From Pontimonas sp964350865 (lineage in GTDB: Bacteria; Actinomycetota; Actinomycetes; Actinomycetales; Microbacteriaceae), in contig CAYGLJ010000002.1 of NCBI GenBank assembly GCA_964350865.1, positions 1-64,000 of the forward strand: a stretch of DNA of 64,000 nucleotides, in the 5' to 3' direction. The notes beneath the pieces were generated by a model, which worked only from the letters and a program-made list of their open reading frames with translations, had not been told where the DNA came from and ran no database searches. Made by a program: the position numbers and the translations under genes. This document shows positions 43,806 to 52,172 of this stretch, in pieces; within the stretch, counting starts at the first letter, position 1, and each line of letters starts with the position of its first letter.

Positions 43806-44798
43806 GTGAAGAAAAACATCATTGCTCCGGTCGCTCTCGCAGCTGCCGGACTCTTGCTGTTGTCTGCATGTGCAACCGAAGCAGAAGAAGCTGCTCCCGT
43901 TGCCGAGGAGACTGCCGCGACCGAGTCCACCGAAGCCGCTTCGGAGCTCTCCGGCACCGTTTTGCTCGATGGTTCTAGCACCGTTGGTCCTTTCGCTGAA
44001 GCAGCTGCAGAGCTCTTTATGGAGGTCAACCCCGGGGTTGCTGTAACCGTGGGTATTTCTGGTACCGGTGGAGGCTTCGAGAAGTTCTGTAACGGTGAAA
44101 CCGATGGCTCTAACGCATCGCGTGACATCAAGGACGAGGAGTCCGCATTGTGTGCCGATAACGGAATTGCTTTCGGTCGCGTGACCGTTGCTAACGACGC
44201 TCTCTCCGTCATCGTCAACCAGGACAACCCACTTGAGTGCATCTCGACCGACGCACTGAAGGCCCTCTGGGAGCTCGACTCCACCGTCTCCACCTGGGGT
44301 GACATCCCCGGCATCGACGCTGGCGACCTGGCTTCCGAAGAGGTTGTGCTGTATGGCCCCGGAACTGACTCGGGAACATTCGACTTCTTCACCGATGAAA
44401 TCAACGGCGAGAGTGGAAACATTCGTACCGACTACAACAACATTGGTGAAGATGACAACCAGGCCGTGCAGGGAGTCTCTGGTGGACTCGGTGCAATGGC
44501 CTTCATCCCCTACTCCTTCTACCAGGAGTACTCCGACACAGTGAAGGGCCTTGCCATCGACAGTGGCGCCGGATGTGTTGACCCCACCGTGGAGAACCTC
44601 CTCGCTGGTGACTACACCCCGCTCGGCCGTTCGCTCTTCATGTTCCCCGCGTCCTCCGCATTGGAGCGTCCCGAGGTTCTCGCTTTCTACAATTTTGTGA
44701 TTGACGAGAACGAGACGATCGCTGGCGCAGCAGGCCTCGTTGCTCTGACTGATGACCAGAAAGCGGAGCAGCTCGCCGTGGTTGCGGGTCTCGGCTAA
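43806..44798 (+). CDS. pstS: Phosphate ABC transporter, substrate-binding lipoprotein
   Basis: 330 residues from GTG 43806, with an AGGAG ribosome site. Lipobox LLSAC near residue 21, an acidic Glu/Ala linker, then the phosphate-binding fold with LDGSSTVGPFAEAAAELF, the ISGTGGGFEKFC loop that binds phosphate, DASRDI-like NASRDIKDEE, and a late PGTDSGTFDFF loop. Captures phosphate outside the membrane for PstCAB. First gene of pstSCAB; no phoU follows. Confidence 0.95.
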   Translation: MKKNIIAPVALAAAGLLLLSACATEAEEAAPVAEETAATESTEAASELSGTVLLDGSSTVGPFAEAAAELFMEVNPGVAVTVGISGTGGGFEKFCNGETDGSNASRDIKDEESALCADNGIAFGRVTVANDALSVIVNQDNPLECISTDALKALWELDSTVSTWGDIPGIDAGDLASEEVVLYGPGTDSGTFDFFTDEINGESGNIRTDYNNIGEDDNQAVQGVSGGLGAMAFIPYSFYQEYSDTVKGLAIDSGAGCVDPTVENLLAGDYTPLGRSLFMFPASSALERPEVLAFYNFVIDENETIAGAAGLVALTDDQKAEQLAVVAGLG

Positions 44799-44856
44799 AC
44801 CCGAGCTTCAACTACATAACTAACGGGGCGATGGAGAAATTAGGAGTTATTGACTA

Positions 44857-45804
44857 ATGTCTTCATCTGTGACGTCGGTGCGGAGTGGTCCTATGAGAAC
44901 ACTCCGCGCCGACAACCCCCGTTACGGGGAAAAGGCAATTTTTGCCTTTCTTTTCTTTACGGCAGCCGTCTCGGTGGCTGTCACCACAGCCATCGTTTTG
45001 GCGTTATTTCAACCGCTGCCGGGTTTCTTCGCCGAAATCTCGATAGTAGAGTTCTTCACCGCGACAGAGTGGTCCCCTGGTTATGCCCGGCCCATCTACG
45101 GGGTGTGGCCGATTGTTGTGGGAACCATGATCGTGGTGGTGACGGCCCTCTTAGTGGCCATTCCACTGGGCCTTCTCTCGGCCATCTATTTGTCTGAATA
45201 TGCTCCCAACCCAGTGCGCAAGACCATCAAGCCTGTGCTCGAGATTCTTGAGGGAATCCCCACCGTGGCGACCGGTTTGTTTGCGTTCTTCTGGCTACGA
45301 CCTTTTCTGGAATACATGACTCCGTGGTTGCCGTGGGGTGGATTGTTTTCTACCGGCGTTGCGGGAGTTGCGGTGGGACTCATCATCGTTCCTTTGATTG
45401 CGTCGGTGGCTGATGACGCGATGCGTTCCGTTCCGAGAGCGTTGCGAGAGGGCGCCTACGCTTTGGGAGCGAGTCGGCTCCGCGTTGCCCTGCAGGTCGT
45501 CGTACCGGCGGCTTTCTCCGGGATTATTGCGGCGTTCGTCTTGGGCGCTTCCCGAGCGGTGGGTGAAACCATGATTGTTCTCTTGGTGGCTGGAGCCGGG
45601 TCCCCAACCTTGAACTTCAACCCATTTGAAGGTATCCAAACGATGACTGCCTATATCGCAAGCCGAGCAACCGGTGAGATTGCGGTGGGTTCACTCGTAT
45701 ATGACACCATCTTCGCGGTGGGAGCCCTTCTGTTCTTGATAACCCTTGCGATGAACATGATCGCTATTCGATTCGTGTCTCGCTTCCGGGAGGTCTACGA
45801 ATAA
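44857..45804 (+). CDS. pstC: Phosphate ABC transporter permease PstC
   Basis: 315 residues from ATG 44857 (ribosome site TTAGGAG); M13 is a possible alternative start. Six helices; the permease coupling motif region RALREGAYALGASRLRVALQVVVPAAFSGI (EGAYALGASRL) is clear, as is the family's EILEGIPTVATGLFAF. Last codons overlap the pstA ATG (TAATG). Confidence 0.94.
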   Translation: MSSSVTSVRSGPMRTLRADNPRYGEKAIFAFLFFTAAVSVAVTTAIVLALFQPLPGFFAEISIVEFFTATEWSPGYARPIYGVWPIVVGTMIVVVTALLVAIPLGLLSAIYLSEYAPNPVRKTIKPVLEILEGIPTVATGLFAFFWLRPFLEYMTPWLPWGGLFSTGVAGVAVGLIIVPLIASVADDAMRSVPRALREGAYALGASRLRVALQVVVPAAFSGIIAAFVLGASRAVGETMIVLLVAGAGSPTLNFNPFEGIQTMTAYIASRATGEIAVGSLVYDTIFAVGALLFLITLAMNMIAIRFVSRFREVYE

Positions 45805-46745
45805 TGGCCAACGCATTCTCAAATCTTCCGGGTCGCGCCCAGTTCGCCGCCGCTGGCGCGGGACTGGCCGTGCAGAACCGATTTGCCTCGAGTGGGTCGA
45901 AGGGAAAAACGGCAAACACTCTGTTCTTAGCCCTCATGCTGTTGGCGTTGACTATCGCGATTACCGCTATCGTCGCGATCCTTGCGTGGGCTTTCGTGGA
46001 GGGTCGGACTCGCCTCGATGGTGACCTAATTTTTAACGGGCCTTCCACCGTCAATCGGGCCACAGCCGGTTACAGCGTGGCCATCCTCGGAACGCTGCAG
46101 ATCATTGGTGGAGTTATTGCTTTGATCATTCCCCTCGGTGCAGGGGCAGCGCTCTACCTCGAGCAATTCGCCGATAAGACCAAGTGGTGGAACCGCGTGA
46201 TTGAGCTGAACATCCAGAACCTCGCGGGTGTGCCCTCCATCGTGTTTGGAATTTTGGGCCTGGCATTCTTCGTGAGGGGGCCTTTCAGCTGGGGTCTCGT
46301 GGCCGCGGCTGGATCGGCAACTGTTGCCCTCCTGGTGCTTCCTACCGTGATTCTTGCCTCCCGGGAAGCCATTAAGGCTGTGCCCCCCTCAATTTTGGAG
46401 GGCTCCTTGGCCCTGGGTGCCACTCGCTGGCAGGCGGTGTGGCGTCAGGTCTTGCCCGCCGCAGCGCCGGGAATGTTGACCGGCGTCATCCTTGCGGTGT
46501 CGCGAGCAATTGGTGAGGCAGCACCCCTGTTGCTCGTGGGTGCGCTGACCTTCGTGACCTTCGCCCCGAACTTCTTCGAGGGAGGCTACTCAGCCCTTCC
46601 AGTCCTGATTTACAACTACGCGGGTCGCCCTCAGGAAGAGTTTCAGATCCTCGCCGCAGCTGGTGTTCTCCTGATGCTCGCTGTGCTCATTGTCATCAAC
46701 TCGTTCGCCATTTGGCTCCGCGCTCGATACGAAAGAAGCTGGTAG
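45804..46745 (+). CDS. pstA: Phosphate ABC transporter permease PstA
   Basis: 313 residues. Six helices, with LNIQNLAGVPSIVFGILGL and the coupling loop EGSLALGATRWQAVWRQVLPAA characteristic of PstA. The N-terminal 30 residues are a polar cytoplasmic extension. Pairs with PstC to form the channel; follows it with a one-base overlap. Confidence 0.94.
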   Translation: MANAFSNLPGRAQFAAAGAGLAVQNRFASSGSKGKTANTLFLALMLLALTIAITAIVAILAWAFVEGRTRLDGDLIFNGPSTVNRATAGYSVAILGTLQIIGGVIALIIPLGAGAALYLEQFADKTKWWNRVIELNIQNLAGVPSIVFGILGLAFFVRGPFSWGLVAAAGSATVALLVLPTVILASREAIKAVPPSILEGSLALGATRWQAVWRQVLPAAAPGMLTGVILAVSRAIGEAAPLLLVGALTFVTFAPNFFEGGYSALPVLIYNYAGRPQEEFQILAAAGVLLMLAVLIVINSFAIWLRARYERSW

Positions 46746-46757
46746 GAGAAGAAATCC

Positions 46758-47567
46758 ATGAACGTTCCCATCGGAGAAGAGTCGGTGCCCAACGAGGTAT
46801 TCACCCTCAAAGACGTATCGGTCTACTACGGCGACAACCTCGCCGTCCAGAACGTGAACCTGCCCATTTATGAGAACCAGATCACGGCTCTCATTGGACC
46901 GTCGGGGTGTGGAAAGTCCACGATTCTCCGAAGCCTCAACCGTATGAACGACCTCATCCCCGGAGCCAAAGTGACGGGTGATGTTCTCTATCACGGCCAA
47001 GACGTCTACGGGTCTGATGTTGACCCTGTCCAGGTACGCAAGGTCATTGGAATGGTCTTCCAGAAGCCCAACCCCTTTCCTAAGTCCATCTACGAAAACA
47101 TTGCGTTTGGTCCCAAGACCCTCGGGATGAAGGGCAACATGGACGACATTGTGGAAGAGGCCCTTGTCGGCGCAGCACTGTGGGACGAGGTCAAGGACCG
47201 TCTCAAGGACAACGCCTTTGGAATGTCTGGTGGTCAGCAACAGCGTCTATGTATTGCCCGCGCGATTGCGGTGAAGCCCGATGTCATTCTGATGGACGAG
47301 CCCTGCTCCGCTTTGGACCCGGTCTCGACCTTCAAGATTGAGGACCTCATGAACGAACTGAAGTCCGACTACACGATCGTTATCGTGACGCACAATATGC
47401 AGCAGGCCGCTCGTGTGGCAGATCGCACCGCGTTCTTCACGGTTGCCTCCGATGATGAGGCGGGTAGCCGAGTTGGTGTCCTGGTTGAGCACGACAAGAC
47501 CGACAAGATCTTCTCGAGTCCTGCCAACCAAAAGACGCTCGACTACGTCACCGGTCGCTTCGGATAA
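46758..47567 (+). CDS. pstB: Phosphate ABC transporter ATP-binding protein PstB
   Basis: 269 residues. Walker A GPSGCGKST near residue 51, Q-loop MVFQKPNPFPKSIYEN, signature MSGGQQQRLCIARAIA, Walker B VILMDEPCSALDP and the switch His in IVTHNMQQAARVADR. The QKPNPF segment is typical of PstB. Completes pstSCAB. Confidence 0.97.
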   Translation: MNVPIGEESVPNEVFTLKDVSVYYGDNLAVQNVNLPIYENQITALIGPSGCGKSTILRSLNRMNDLIPGAKVTGDVLYHGQDVYGSDVDPVQVRKVIGMVFQKPNPFPKSIYENIAFGPKTLGMKGNMDDIVEEALVGAALWDEVKDRLKDNAFGMSGGQQQRLCIARAIAVKPDVILMDEPCSALDPVSTFKIEDLMNELKSDYTIVIVTHNMQQAARVADRTAFFTVASDDEAGSRVGVLVEHDKTDKIFSSPANQKTLDYVTGRFG

Positions 47568-47587
47568 CCCACTGGCTGGCTAAAGCC

Positions 47588-47599
47588 TAAGCTGGGGGC
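47588..47599 (+). promoter_or_regulatory. Leaderless-type -10 element of kynU
   Basis: TAAGCT (47588-47593), six bases before ATG 47600; starts the kynU-kynA transcript separately from pst. Confidence 0.45.
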
Positions 47600-48913
47600 A
47601 TGACGGTAGAACTACCGGGTGCGGCAACGGAGCGCGCCACGGCCGAGCTCCTCGATAGCCGCGACCCCCTCGCCCCGTTCCGGTCCGAGTTCTTCCACGC
47701 TGATCCCGACCAGTGTTATTTGGATGGCAACTCCCTCGGGAAGCTTCCTCTCGCAACGAAGGACTCTGTCGCTTCTTTTGTGACCAATGAGTGGGGGACC
47801 GAGCTCGTCGAGGGCTGGGGGCACTGGATTGATGAAGCTCAGGTAGCAGGAGACCTTCTGGCGTCAGCAACCCTTCGGACGGGACCCGGTCAGACCCTCG
47901 TGTGTGACACGACGTCGATGAACTTCTACCAGCTCGCTATCGCTGCGATTCGATCCCGACCCGGTCGACAGACCGTGATCATTGATTCGGCAAACTTTCC
48001 GACAGACCGCTACATCCTCGAGGGGATTGCCACCGATCTGGGGTTGACCCTCATCACTCTGGACACTGACGGTCAGGGTGGGCCAGGAGCCGTGTCGGTG
48101 TCAGTCGAACACGAGCGTGTCACAGCAGAGGCTCTCGCTCCGTATCTGAGTGACGATGTTGCTCTCGTGACCTTGCAGGCCATCAACTACCGCTCTGGTG
48201 CACGCTCGGAACTCGCCGAGATTCAAGCTGCGGTGACCGCGGTCGGTGCCCACATGCTCTGGGATTGCTCTCATGCTGGTGGTGCCATCGATCTTGATTT
48301 TGATGGCAACAAGATTAATCTCGCGGTGGGGTGCACCTATAAGTATGGAAACTCGGGCCCCGGCTCTCCCGCCTGGTTGTTTGTCCGTTCTGAGCTGCAG
48401 CAGGAGCTCGAGGTGCCCATCAAAGGGTGGTTTGCGCAAGAAGACCAGTTCCTGATGGGTCCATGGTTCGAGAAAGCGCACGGAATTCGTGGGTTCCAGG
48501 TGGCAAGCCCCTCGATTGTGGGTATTCGGGGTGTCCAGGCGAGCTACGAGATGATCCAGCGCGCGGGAATTGCGGAAATCGAGAAGAAAGCGGGACTGGG
48601 CACTGAACTGATGATTCAGTTGGTGGACGCGTGGCTGGTTCCTCACGGTTTCAGCCTGGGAACACCGAGGGAAGCCTCCCATAGGGGTGGACACATCATT
48701 ATTCGCCACCCGGAGGCCGCCACCATCGCACTGGCTCTGCGGCAGCTGGCTAATGTGGTGCCCGACTACCGGGCGCCTGACGCCATTCGGCTCGCGATAT
48801 CTCCCCTGCCCACCTCGTACGTGGAGGTGTGGGATGGGTTCGACCGACTGCGAAGTTTGATGGAGTCTGGCGCCTATCGAGAGGTGGCTCCGCAGGAGAC
48901 TAGGGTTACCTAA
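47600..48913 (+). CDS. kynU: Kynureninase
   Basis: PLP enzyme cleaving kynurenine to anthranilate and alanine. 437 residues. Conserved YLDGNSLGKLP and WGTELVEGWG near the N-terminus, WDCSHAGGAID (PLP-ring Asp), and the Schiff-base Lys in GCTYKYGNSGPG near residue 253. Its stop overlaps the start of the tryptophan dioxygenase gene by one base. A kynurenine formamidase is not present in the window. Confidence 0.95.
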   Translation: MTVELPGAATERATAELLDSRDPLAPFRSEFFHADPDQCYLDGNSLGKLPLATKDSVASFVTNEWGTELVEGWGHWIDEAQVAGDLLASATLRTGPGQTLVCDTTSMNFYQLAIAAIRSRPGRQTVIIDSANFPTDRYILEGIATDLGLTLITLDTDGQGGPGAVSVSVEHERVTAEALAPYLSDDVALVTLQAINYRSGARSELAEIQAAVTAVGAHMLWDCSHAGGAIDLDFDGNKINLAVGCTYKYGNSGPGSPAWLFVRSELQQELEVPIKGWFAQEDQFLMGPWFEKAHGIRGFQVASPSIVGIRGVQASYEMIQRAGIAEIEKKAGLGTELMIQLVDAWLVPHGFSLGTPREASHRGGHIIIRHPEAATIALALRQLANVVPDYRAPDAIRLAISPLPTSYVEVWDGFDRLRSLMESGAYREVAPQETRVT

Positions 48914-49749
48914 TGCCTCCTGCCGATCATCAGAAAGCCGTCACCTACACGACCTATCTCAAAGTAGAGGAGCTGCTCTCGCTGCAGGAGCCTCTCTCGG
49001 ATGGCCCTGAGCACGATGAGTTGTTGTTCATTACTATTCACCAGGTTTATGAGCTCTGGTTCCAACAAATCCTCCACGAGCTAGCAGCTCTTCAACCAGC
49101 CCTTGAGAAGGGCGACACCCACCGGTCTCTGGCCCTTCTCGGTCGAGTTCGCTCGATCATGAAAACCTGTGTTCAACAGATCGATGTCCTCGAAACCATG
49201 ACGCCGCTGCAGTTCCAGTCGTTTCGTTCTCGTTTGTCCTCGGCCAGTGGCTTCCAGTCCGCGCAGTTCCGAGAGGTAGAAGCGGTCCTGGGGCGCAGAG
49301 ATCACGCCGGCGAAAAAGCGCAAGAGGGGACCGGCATGAAAATGGCGGAACACTTAGTGCCGGGGTCCCCTGCCAGAGGGCGGGTAGAGGCGGCCATGGC
49401 GAGGCCCAGTGTTTGGGACTCTGCATTGCGCTACTGCCATGTTCGTGGCCATGAGATGCCCAGGGAGGTCCTCGAACGTGATGTCGCTACACCCTGGGAG
49501 CCCAGGGAGGATGTCCAGGCGGCCCTCGTGTCTCTTCATCACACGGATCCCGAGTCGGCGATGGTGTGTGAAGCGCTAGTGGATCTTGATGAGGGATTGG
49601 GTGAATGGCGCTACCGTCACGTGAAGATGGTCGAGCGCACCATTGGGCGAAAGCCTGGCACGGGAGGATCCTCGGGCGTGGGCTATTTAGCCTCGACTCT
49701 TTTCAACCCGGTGTTCCCTGACTTATGGGCGATTCGAAGCCAGCTCTAA
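48913..49749 (+). CDS. kynA: Tryptophan 2,3-dioxygenase
   Basis: Heme enzyme opening the indole ring of tryptophan to N-formylkynurenine. 278 residues. Family signatures: FITIHQVYELWFQQILHEL (HQVYELWF) near residue 38 with the distal His, FQSFRSRLSSASGFQS, and the C-terminal HVKMVERTIGRKPGTGGSSG (KPGTGGSSG) holding the proximal heme His. With KynU it gives the tryptophan-to-anthranilate route except for the formamidase. Confidence 0.95.
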   Translation: MPPADHQKAVTYTTYLKVEELLSLQEPLSDGPEHDELLFITIHQVYELWFQQILHELAALQPALEKGDTHRSLALLGRVRSIMKTCVQQIDVLETMTPLQFQSFRSRLSSASGFQSAQFREVEAVLGRRDHAGEKAQEGTGMKMAEHLVPGSPARGRVEAAMARPSVWDSALRYCHVRGHEMPREVLERDVATPWEPREDVQAALVSLHHTDPESAMVCEALVDLDEGLGEWRYRHVKMVERTIGRKPGTGGSSGVGYLASTLFNPVFPDLWAIRSQL

Positions 49750-50318
49750 TGGCTATGCGGGTGGGCGCCTGAGCTGAACAGCGTTCGACGCTGTGGTGGG
49801 GTGTAGTCACACACGTCTCCCGGGCAGAGCTGGGGCTTCTCTTTCGAAAACACCCGATAGAGCTCACACCCCACACAGATACCAAACGCGGTTTCGAGAA
49901 ACATCAGGCTTAGACAGAACCCGCAAAACAGCAACATGTAGTCGTTCTGGAGTCCCAGGAACCCCATGCCCATGCACGCGATGAAGGCCATTCCAAACCC
50001 GAGAGACCAGGCGAGTCTTTTCTGAGCGGCGCCCACCCATTCGGGACGTTGCCGTCTCACCATCAACGCTCCTAGTGCCATGGAGGGGGCAAAGCGGTGG
50101 TTGAGGCCGATGCGAATTCCCATGTCAATCAGGAACAGAATTGCGAATCCTCGGACGGGCTGGAAGTCGCCGGTGAAGAAGGCATAGGAGACAGCGCTGA
50201 AACCCAGCAGGAACAGAATCCCGGCAGAAGCTCTCACCGCACGTTCGTTAAAGACAGGAATGTCGATGCCCTCGACTTTCTCGCCAAAGTCGTAGGTTTC
50301 CTCACGGGTTGCCGCCAT
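49746..50318 (-). CDS. DUF4395 membrane protein with cysteine motifs
   Basis: 190 residues, four hydrophobic helices. The cysteine cluster ETAFGICVGCELYR (CVGC) and PGDVCDY in the C-terminal part are typical of DUF4395, an uncharacterised family often encoded with rhodaneses or thioredoxin-like proteins in reactive-sulfur gene clusters (recollection, not checked). The promoter holds a CsoR/CstR-like operator, which agrees with a sulfur or metal stress role. The ATG is leaderless. It ends four bases inside the convergent kynA. Confidence 0.78.
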   Translation of the reverse strand: MAATREETYDFGEKVEGIDIPVFNERAVRASAGILFLLGFSAVSYAFFTGDFQPVRGFAILFLIDMGIRIGLNHRFAPSMALGALMVRRQRPEWVGAAQKRLAWSLGFGMAFIACMGMGFLGLQNDYMLLFCGFCLSLMFLETAFGICVGCELYRVFSKEKPQLCPGDVCDYTPPQRRTLFSSGAHPHSH

Positions 50319-50356
50319 AGAGACAGTATACCCTGGGGGGTATTAGGACGGCAACG
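50319..50356 (-). promoter_or_regulatory. Leaderless promoter with embedded CsoR/CstR-like operator
   Basis: On the minus strand TTGCCG (-35, about 50354-50349) and TATACT (-10, 50330-50325) are 18 bases apart, and the -10 is six bases before ATG 50318. Nested between them is the palindrome ATACCC-N4-GGGTAT (50328-50343), the form of operators bound by the CsoR/RcnR/CstR family of copper, nickel or persulfide sensors. A bound repressor would block the promoter directly. No regulator gene of this family is in the window. Confidence 0.6.
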
Positions 50357-50373
50357 AGGATTCACTGGCGGAA

Positions 50374-50385
50374 TACGCTAGGGGC
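50374..50385 (+). promoter_or_regulatory. Leaderless-type -10 element of psuG
   Basis: TACGCT (50374-50379), six bases before ATG 50386. Confidence 0.45.
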
Positions 50386-51294
50386 ATGACTATGGTGCGA
50401 ATGTCCGAGGAAGTTCAGGATGCTCTCTCGCAGGGTGGGCCGGTAGTTGCCCTCGAATCAACCATCATTGCTCACGGGCTCCCGAGGCCTGACAACCTCG
50501 CGGCGGCGAGGCGCTGTGAAGACCAGATTCGTGCCGCCGGAGTAACGCCTGCCACCGTGGCTGTCCTCGACGGTGTCCCGACTGTGGGGCTGAGCGACTC
50601 CCAGGTCGAGCGAATTGCAACCGAAGACATTGCAAAAGCGAGCGTTCGAGACCTTCCGATTGTCATCGGGAAGGGACTTTCAGGAGCAACCACGGTGGCG
50701 TCCACCGCATCCCTGGCCTCTCTTGCGGGCGTGAAGGTCTTCGCTACCGGAGGCCTTGGTGGTGTGCACCGAGGAGCTGCCGAAACCTTTGACGAGTCTG
50801 CTGACCTCTCGGTCCTCGCGTCCACCCCGATCACTGTGGTCTCAGCGGGAGTGAAGTCGATTCTCGATATCTCTGCGACTCTTGAGCGCCTCGAGACCCT
50901 CAGCATTCCGGTCCTGGGCTATCGAACAGATATTTTCCCGGCCTTTTGGCTGAGTGAAAGTGACTATGCCCTGGACTGGAGAGTCGACGACGCCACCGAG
51001 GTCGCTGCCATCATGCAGGCGCGTGATGGTTTGGGATACACACACGGCATCGTCGTTGCGAATCCGGTACCCCACGAGCAGCAGTGGGACCCCACCACCC
51101 ACGATCGGATGCTGGAGGAAGCTCTCCAGAGCGCGAATAATGCGGGCATCCGGGGTAAAGAGGTGACGCCCTATGTCCTCTCCTACATCGTTGAGCACTC
51201 TCAGGGCGCGAGCCTGGGGGTAAATCTCGATCTCGTGTCTCACAACATTGCCGTCGCCACCGATATCGCCAAGGCTTGGGCTGCGCTGTCGTGA
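50386..51294 (+). CDS. psuG: Pseudouridine-5'-phosphate glycosidase
   Basis: 302 residues. Splits pseudouridine 5'-phosphate into uracil and ribose 5-phosphate. Conserved VALESTIIAHGLPRPDN near the N-terminus, GLSGATTVASTASLA, FATGGLGGVHRGAAETFDESADL (GGLGGVHRG) and the C-terminal NIAVATDIAKAWA segment. The next gene is the matching kinase, overlapping by three bases, a standard catabolic pair. Confidence 0.95.
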   Translation: MTMVRMSEEVQDALSQGGPVVALESTIIAHGLPRPDNLAAARRCEDQIRAAGVTPATVAVLDGVPTVGLSDSQVERIATEDIAKASVRDLPIVIGKGLSGATTVASTASLASLAGVKVFATGGLGGVHRGAAETFDESADLSVLASTPITVVSAGVKSILDISATLERLETLSIPVLGYRTDIFPAFWLSESDYALDWRVDDATEVAAIMQARDGLGYTHGIVVANPVPHEQQWDPTTHDRMLEEALQSANNAGIRGKEVTPYVLSYIVEHSQGASLGVNLDLVSHNIAVATDIAKAWAALS

Positions 51295-52172
51295 CAGCAG
51301 GTCGTGTGCTGGCCGTAGGGGATGTTATCGATGACATCCTCGCGACGATCTCCATTCCTCTTCGACACAACACCGACACTCCTGCTCGGATCGCAAAGAG
51401 CTCTGGCGGGTCGGCCGCAAACACTGCTGTGTGGCTTGCCCATCAGGGCGTCGAGGTTGATTTTGTGGGTCGTGTAGGGGAGGCAGACCTCCACCGATTT
51501 CGAGAAGAGTTTGAGGATGCTGGGGTGAGGGCTCACCTCAGCGCCGATAGCGACAACCCCACCGGAACCATCGTGGTGGTCGTGGAGGGGGAATCTCGCA
51601 CGATGCTCACGGACCGTGGCGCCAATACCGAACTCGATTTCTCTGCGATTGACCAGAACGTGATCGACTCTTCGGCCTGGGTTCATCTCACGGGCTACAG
51701 CATGTTCCACCACTCACGGCCGGAGGTTGTTCCAGAGTTCATTTCTCGAGCTCGCGCCAGTGGTGCCGAGGTTCTCATCGATGCTTCGTCCAGCGGTTTT
51801 CTCAGTGACTTCGGTGTCACCCGTTTCCTTGAGGCCACCAAGGAAGTATCGCTCCTGCGGTGTAATGAGGACGAGGCTCTCATCCTCTCGGGACTGGAAT
51901 CCCTCGCTGAGTCGGTGGAGTTCTTGGGCCAACACTTTCCGACCGCGGTCGTGACACAGGGGGCAGAGGGTGTCTGGCGTGCCGACGGGGGTTCAGTGGC
52001 ACATATCCCCCTCTCGGATCCGGTGAGGAGCGTGGACCCAACAGGCGCTGGTGACTCCTTCAACGCGGGCCTATTGGTGGGCTTGGTTCAGGGAGATTCT
52101 CTCGAAGACGCCATTCACAGAGGGAGCGCGGTGGCCGCTCTCTGCATTACGAAGGCTGGCGCAAGGCCTTGA
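51291..52172 (+). CDS. psuK: PfkB-family kinase, probable pseudouridine kinase
   Basis: 293 residues from GTG 51291 inside the psuG stop region. PfkB fold: GDVIDDILA at the start, SSGGSAANTAVWLAHQG near residue 38 and the catalytic DPTGAGDSFNAGLLVGL near 245. Pairing with psuG makes pseudouridine the expected substrate, giving pseudouridine 5'-phosphate; a ribokinase-like role is the alternative. Overlaps the 3' end of the convergent photolyase by 26 bases, one of the largest overlaps here. Confidence 0.85.
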   Translation: MTAGRVLAVGDVIDDILATISIPLRHNTDTPARIAKSSGGSAANTAVWLAHQGVEVDFVGRVGEADLHRFREEFEDAGVRAHLSADSDNPTGTIVVVVEGESRTMLTDRGANTELDFSAIDQNVIDSSAWVHLTGYSMFHHSRPEVVPEFISRARASGAEVLIDASSSGFLSDFGVTRFLEATKEVSLLRCNEDEALILSGLESLAESVEFLGQHFPTAVVTQGAEGVWRADGGSVAHIPLSDPVRSVDPTGAGDSFNAGLLVGLVQGDSLEDAIHRGSAVAALCITKAGARP

